Below are positions 22,771-25,905 of a DNA stretch of 25,905 nucleotides, one piece after another (position 1 is the first letter of the stretch; each line of letters opens with the position of its first letter). The notes below the pieces were generated by a model. It ran no database searches. It was not told the origin of the DNA and worked only from the letters and a program-made list of their open reading frames with translations. The translations under genes and the position numbers were made by a program. Origin of the DNA: HTCC5015 sp051747425 (GTDB lineage: Bacteria; Pseudomonadota; Gammaproteobacteria; HTCC5015). The DNA lies in the NCBI GenBank assembly GCA_051747425.1, contig JBNJGD010000024.1, positions 1 through 25,905 of the forward strand, given 5' to 3'.

Positions 22771-23721
22771 ATGGCAAAACAACTCTTGAAAACGCCTCAA
22801 AAGTGGCGCTGGGCAGGCTTGGCAGCTTGTCTGGTGGCGTCCGTTGGTGCCGCCGGTCTGGAGCCGCTGGGCGAGAAAGAGCTCGCGGGTGTGTCGGGCC
22901 AGGGCGTGATCACTATTGATAAATTCACCAACGCAGACTACCCGGAAGCCTCAGGCGACATAGAGTTTATCAAGATTACGCAGGGTCTTACTATCGACAT
23001 TAATGCCAACATTCGCCGCATCAAATTGGGCGAGTACGGTGGCAATGCTGGAAACACAGGCTGCGTCGACAACAAATGCAACGCGGACCTTGATTTGGAG
23101 TATGTCTCGTTGGGGACGGTAAACCCTGGTGACGGCACCTTCACCACGGTTAAAATTGTTGACCCGTACATTGAGTTCGCTGTCGATACATCGGGCACGA
23201 ACCGCGAGGTGGCGGGCTTCCGTCTCGGCGCCGCCTACCAGGACGGCATTCTCGCGGGGCGCAACAATGTTCTCTCAGGCAATGTCCAGGTACGGGCTTT
23301 CCCCAATGGCGGCCTAGCCGGGCTTTTGCAGACACTCGGGGCTGGCGAACTGCCACTTGGAAACTCCGGACGGCGCTTTACCCAGCTGAGTGGGTCAGCC
23401 GTTGGTATTCCTGTGGAGGCGCCTTTGACAAGTTCGCCGAAACTCAATATAGAGGGCATTCGCAATTTTTGGGTCTCGGTGCAAGATCAAACGATTACCT
23501 ATCCCGATTATGGCGGCTTGGGCGGAAATACCCACTCAACGGCGCAACCGGGCTTCTGGTTGAACCTGGCTGACAATGTCACGATTCGGGATATGCAGTC
23601 AGCGGGGGGCACGGATTTTGGTAACGCCTTCCCCCTGAATTGCTGGAACGGGCTGCAAACCCAGTCAGCTGCGGCTGATCCCGACCATCCCTTTACCGCC
23701 ATTCGTCCCAATTGCCGTTAG
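22771..23721 (+). CDS. Secreted VSGQ-motif protein 1 (FilA/DUF6160-like N-terminus)
   Basis: This 316-residue protein has a signal peptide (MAKQLLKTPQKWRW then a hydrophobic core ending VGAA). It is followed immediately by G-L-E-P-L-G-E-K-E-L-A-G-V-S-G-Q at residues 29-44. This motif resembles the N-terminal DUF6160 domain of FilA-like putative pilus-system proteins. The rest is beta-rich without recognised catalytic residues: repeated strand-turn units (ITIDKFTNADY, LTIDINANIRRIKLGEY, VKIVDPYIEF), with four Cys (two close together, C98 and C103, and two near the end). It is the first gene of a three-gene operon; the next gene starts 13 bases later and its Shine-Dalgarno begins within this gene's stop codon. 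Surface or extracellular location is inferred. No strong Shine-Dalgarno precedes the ATG. Confidence 0.82.
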   Translation: MAKQLLKTPQKWRWAGLAACLVASVGAAGLEPLGEKELAGVSGQGVITIDKFTNADYPEASGDIEFIKITQGLTIDINANIRRIKLGEYGGNAGNTGCVDNKCNADLDLEYVSLGTVNPGDGTFTTVKIVDPYIEFAVDTSGTNREVAGFRLGAAYQDGILAGRNNVLSGNVQVRAFPNGGLAGLLQTLGAGELPLGNSGRRFTQLSGSAVGIPVEAPLTSSPKLNIEGIRNFWVSVQDQTITYPDYGGLGGNTHSTAQPGFWLNLADNVTIRDMQSAGGTDFGNAFPLNCWNGLQTQSAAADPDHPFTAIRPNCR

Positions 23722-23725
23722 GAGG
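23720..23725 (+). promoter_or_regulatory. Shine-Dalgarno overlapping a stop codon
   Basis: AGGAGG starts on the second base of the TAG stop of the first VSGQ gene and sits 9 bases before the ATG at 23735. This indicates coupled translation of the first two operon genes. Confidence 0.8.
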
Positions 23726-23734
23726 CCGCTGAAT

Positions 23735-24997
23735 ATGAGTATTCAAAAAAAAGCGGGCTTTGTTACTCTGGCTTTGTTGTTGTCCGGTACGGCAACGGCC
23801 GGGCTGGCGCCGCTAAGCAGTGGGGAGATGTCGAAGGTATCGGGCCAGGCCCTGGGTATCAATTTCAATGACATTTCCATCATCTCCGACAAGGGCGGCC
23901 CCGCCGACATGACCTACATGACGCTGCGCCCTGGTGGTGAAGATGACTATGTGCGCCTCAGTCACTTTTTCCTCGTCGGCAGCGGGGGTAACCGCAATGT
24001 GCCAACCGATGGCGATGGCGTGAGTGCCGGTTCCGTGAATTCACCGGTAACGCTCCAGTTCCCGAATATTTCCAACACTCTGGTCAACGATGGTTCCCTG
24101 GGCAACCGCTCGGCCATGATTTTGTGCTGGACAGGATCTGATTGTTCCGATCCCACCAATATAGATCACAGCCTGACCGCTGATACGACCCAGGGGGATA
24201 TGGGGTTTCGGTTCGATATTATCGGCAATGACCCCAATTTGACGCCGCGTATTGACTCGGATAACGGGTTTACCGATATCGTCTGGGCGGAACTCACGAA
24301 TTTTGGTTTTGAAGGCGATTCAGTGCCGTTCAAAGCCCGTCGGCAAATTTATGGCGGTAATTTTGGTGCCACCTGTGATGATGGCGATGGCGACGGTGTC
24401 TGTCAGGATGGTATCGGGACGACACTGTATGACAACGACATCGTGCGGACGGATGGCAAGCGCCTGGAGCCGAATACGGTTTTTGGAGGTTCCTGGTTGG
24501 CCTTGTGGCCGGATGAATTGACGGGGCTCTCTGCAGCCGGCAATCTAAGGATTGAGGCCGACCAACTGCGCTGGACTTACGCCAGCAATGTGACTGGGGG
24601 CGTCCCTACCAGTCCCAACTATGCTCAGGCCTCCACAGTGGCTTTCAACGATGTAAAAATCGATTTGCAGCTGGGGCACCCCTTCTATCAGCCCCTGAGG
24701 TTGTACACCACGCAAAGTTACGACCCCGGTGCGGGGGTTACAAGGGCTGAGCAGGTGTTGGAAATCAGTTCTATTCCACTGGCTGACGGCGCCGGGAGAC
24801 AGCCGGGTGAGGCCGGTTACTCTGGCGTGGATTGCTCCACCGGCAGTGCCTGTGACAAGTTTTACGATCCAGCCACCAATCTGAGCGACATCTACATTGG
24901 CCAGCTGCAGTTTGGTGACGCCGATCTGGGCGCCAGCTATGTTCAGGGCTTGCAAATTCAGTATTTGAGGGTGCAGACACATGAAATTGCCAACTAA
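23735..24997 (+). CDS. Secreted VSGQ-motif protein 2 (FilA/DUF6160-like N-terminus)
   Basis: This 420-residue protein has a signal peptide (MSIQKKAGFV, hydrophobic core, TATA) followed by G-L-A-P-L-S-S-G-E-M-S-K-V-S-G-Q at residues 23-38, aligned without gaps to its neighbours' motifs. The body is beta-rich and acidic. At 214-226 a C-D-D-G-D-G-D-G-V-C-Q-D-G loop, with Cys on each side of a DGDGDG core, resembles a calcium-binding thrombospondin-3/dockerin-like loop. Further Cys pairs lie near 131/136 and 369/375. Strands such as ISIISDKGGPADMTYMTLRPG recall the opening of FilA-like proteins. It is the second gene of the operon. The next gene starts inside its last 17 bases. Confidence 0.82.
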   Translation: MSIQKKAGFVTLALLLSGTATAGLAPLSSGEMSKVSGQALGINFNDISIISDKGGPADMTYMTLRPGGEDDYVRLSHFFLVGSGGNRNVPTDGDGVSAGSVNSPVTLQFPNISNTLVNDGSLGNRSAMILCWTGSDCSDPTNIDHSLTADTTQGDMGFRFDIIGNDPNLTPRIDSDNGFTDIVWAELTNFGFEGDSVPFKARRQIYGGNFGATCDDGDGDGVCQDGIGTTLYDNDIVRTDGKRLEPNTVFGGSWLALWPDELTGLSAAGNLRIEADQLRWTYASNVTGGVPTSPNYAQASTVAFNDVKIDLQLGHPFYQPLRLYTTQSYDPGAGVTRAEQVLEISSIPLADGAGRQPGEAGYSGVDCSTGSACDKFYDPATNLSDIYIGQLQFGDADLGASYVQGLQIQYLRVQTHEIAN

Positions 24998-25905
24998 TGT
25001 GCGCCCTGCCCTGATGGCCTCGGGGGGGGTGTTGATTCTGGGTCTTGCTCATTCAGGCTTACAGCCCATGAGCGAAGGTGACTTGGCCGATGTAAGCGGC
25101 CAAGCCGGATTGACCATCAATGGCGACTTGGTGATGAAGGGGTCCGATGGCCCCAATAGCGATCGATTCGATGTCAGTTTGAAAAACCCCGGCGATGATA
25201 ATTTCCTGGTACTGGATAATGCCTTGATCGATATGGGCATCAGCAACCTTACCCTGGACGCCGAGGGCGCTTATACCAGCAGTTTTGCCGGCGATGGAGT
25301 TAGCCCCGCGGTGGTGGTCGGCTTGCCCGACCGGCTTGACTTCAGGGATTCCAGCCTTGGTACGGTGATCGTGTCCTGGACCGAGGACGGCTCTTTATTG
25401 GGGCAAAACAAGCAGGCCGATGCGATTTACCGTTTGTTCGCGGGTGCCAACAACCTCTATGGCGATGGTGATGACGCCGACTTTACACTGACCCATAATC
25501 AGGGAGCCAATGTGAATCTGGACCGGGTTAGCGGCGTTAATGCAGCCTACAATAATGACGGTACTACAGGCACCTGGACCTGGGCGCCGGGCGTTTACAC
25601 CGAAGGGCAGTTTGACATTGCCGATGTTCGGGTGCAGGGCGAACAGACCGTCAATTTCTTTCTCGACTCGGATGACGGTGCGGGCGGTGGCGGTTTCTTG
25701 GGTCTCGGCCGCTCTGATCGTCCGGATCCCTTTATGCGGGTGATTGATACCAACACCCTGGAGAATCCGCCCTTTGGACCCGGTGGGGGCTTGCCTGACG
25801 GGGACAATCCTGGCGGTGACGATGATACGAGCTTCGATTGTGGTTTCCTGTGTACTGATAACTCTTTCCGCAACCAGGAGCGCATGCTGGTCGAGCTGGG
25901 CTACC
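24981..25905 (+). CDS. Secreted VSGQ-motif protein 3 (3' end outside window)
   Basis: An ATG at 24981 opens a frame with no stop to the window end (about 308 residues seen). It is well supported: a GAGGGTG ribosome site lies at 24966-24972, a signal peptide follows (MKLPTNVRPA, hydrophobic core to about residue 25), and then G-L-Q-P-M-S-E-G-D-L-A-D-V-S-G-Q at 26-41, aligned without gaps to the two upstream proteins. The body is beta-rich and acidic, with a D-G-D-D-A-D-F loop and a Gly/Asp-rich linker near residues 225-290. It overlaps the preceding gene by 17 bases, so expression is probably coupled. The full length, and any further genes of the locus, lie beyond the window. Confidence 0.85.
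   Translation, partial: MKLPTNVRPALMASGGVLILGLAHSGLQPMSEGDLADVSGQAGLTINGDLVMKGSDGPNSDRFDVSLKNPGDDNFLVLDNALIDMGISNLTLDAEGAYTSSFAGDGVSPAVVVGLPDRLDFRDSSLGTVIVSWTEDGSLLGQNKQADAIYRLFAGANNLYGDGDDADFTLTHNQGANVNLDRVSGVNAAYNNDGTTGTWTWAPGVYTEGQFDIADVRVQGEQTVNFFLDSDDGAGGGGFLGLGRSDRPDPFMRVIDTNTLENPPFGPGGGLPDGDNPGGDDDTSFDCGFLCTDNSFRNQERMLVELGY

Overview
The window looks like part of the chromosome of a free-living, probably marine, gammaproteobacterium. The evidence is a GC-rich composition (about 60% in housekeeping genes, counted by eye on single lines), a PA2778/PA2779-type gene pair, a GlyGly-CTERM-like protein tail, a MetY-type sulfhydrylase, and GTAG-type REP elements of the kind described in Pseudomonas and Stenotrophomonas. 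No rRNA, tRNA, CRISPR array or transposase gene was seen. The species cannot be named from this sequence.

Layout. Positions 1-7400 hold ordinary metabolic and housekeeping genes: a front-end-type fatty acid desaturase (5' end cut off by the window), the ribosome-rescue hydrolase ArfB, a membrane protein coupled to a small acetyltransferase-like protein, O-acetylhomoserine sulfhydrylase (MetY), an exported alpha/beta hydrolase, a PA2779/PA2778-like pair and class I fructose-1,6-bisphosphatase. Positions 7500-10400 hold a secreted propeller-like protein with a sorting-tail-like C-terminus and an orphan TRAP solute-binding protein. Positions 10412-17570 alternate genes (an unknown lipoprotein, DNA polymerase I, an amidase, a small outer-membrane-like protein) with dense islands of palindromic repeats. 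Positions 17560-22558, on the minus strand, carry two FG-GAP/ASPIC-UnbV paralogues enclosing an unknown lipoprotein and an unknown His/Cys-containing protein. Positions 22771 to the end carry three tandem secreted proteins sharing a GLxPLxxxELxxVSGQ motif just after the signal peptide; the third runs off the window and starts inside the second.

Two things stand out. First, the repeat architecture: 18 short GTAG-headed REP units in six islands, a separate nine-base-periodic CACAGAG module in six copies, and a 128-bp inverted repeat (about 94% identical by hand alignment) that brackets the amidase gene. Two genes take their TAG stop codon from the GTAG head of a REP. Second, the divergent secreted-protein locus at 17560-25905, where a four-gene minus-strand cluster faces the three-gene VSGQ operon. 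This looks like a coordinated cell-surface system, possibly related to the FilA-type (DUF6160) putative pilus locus, but its function is not known from the sequence.
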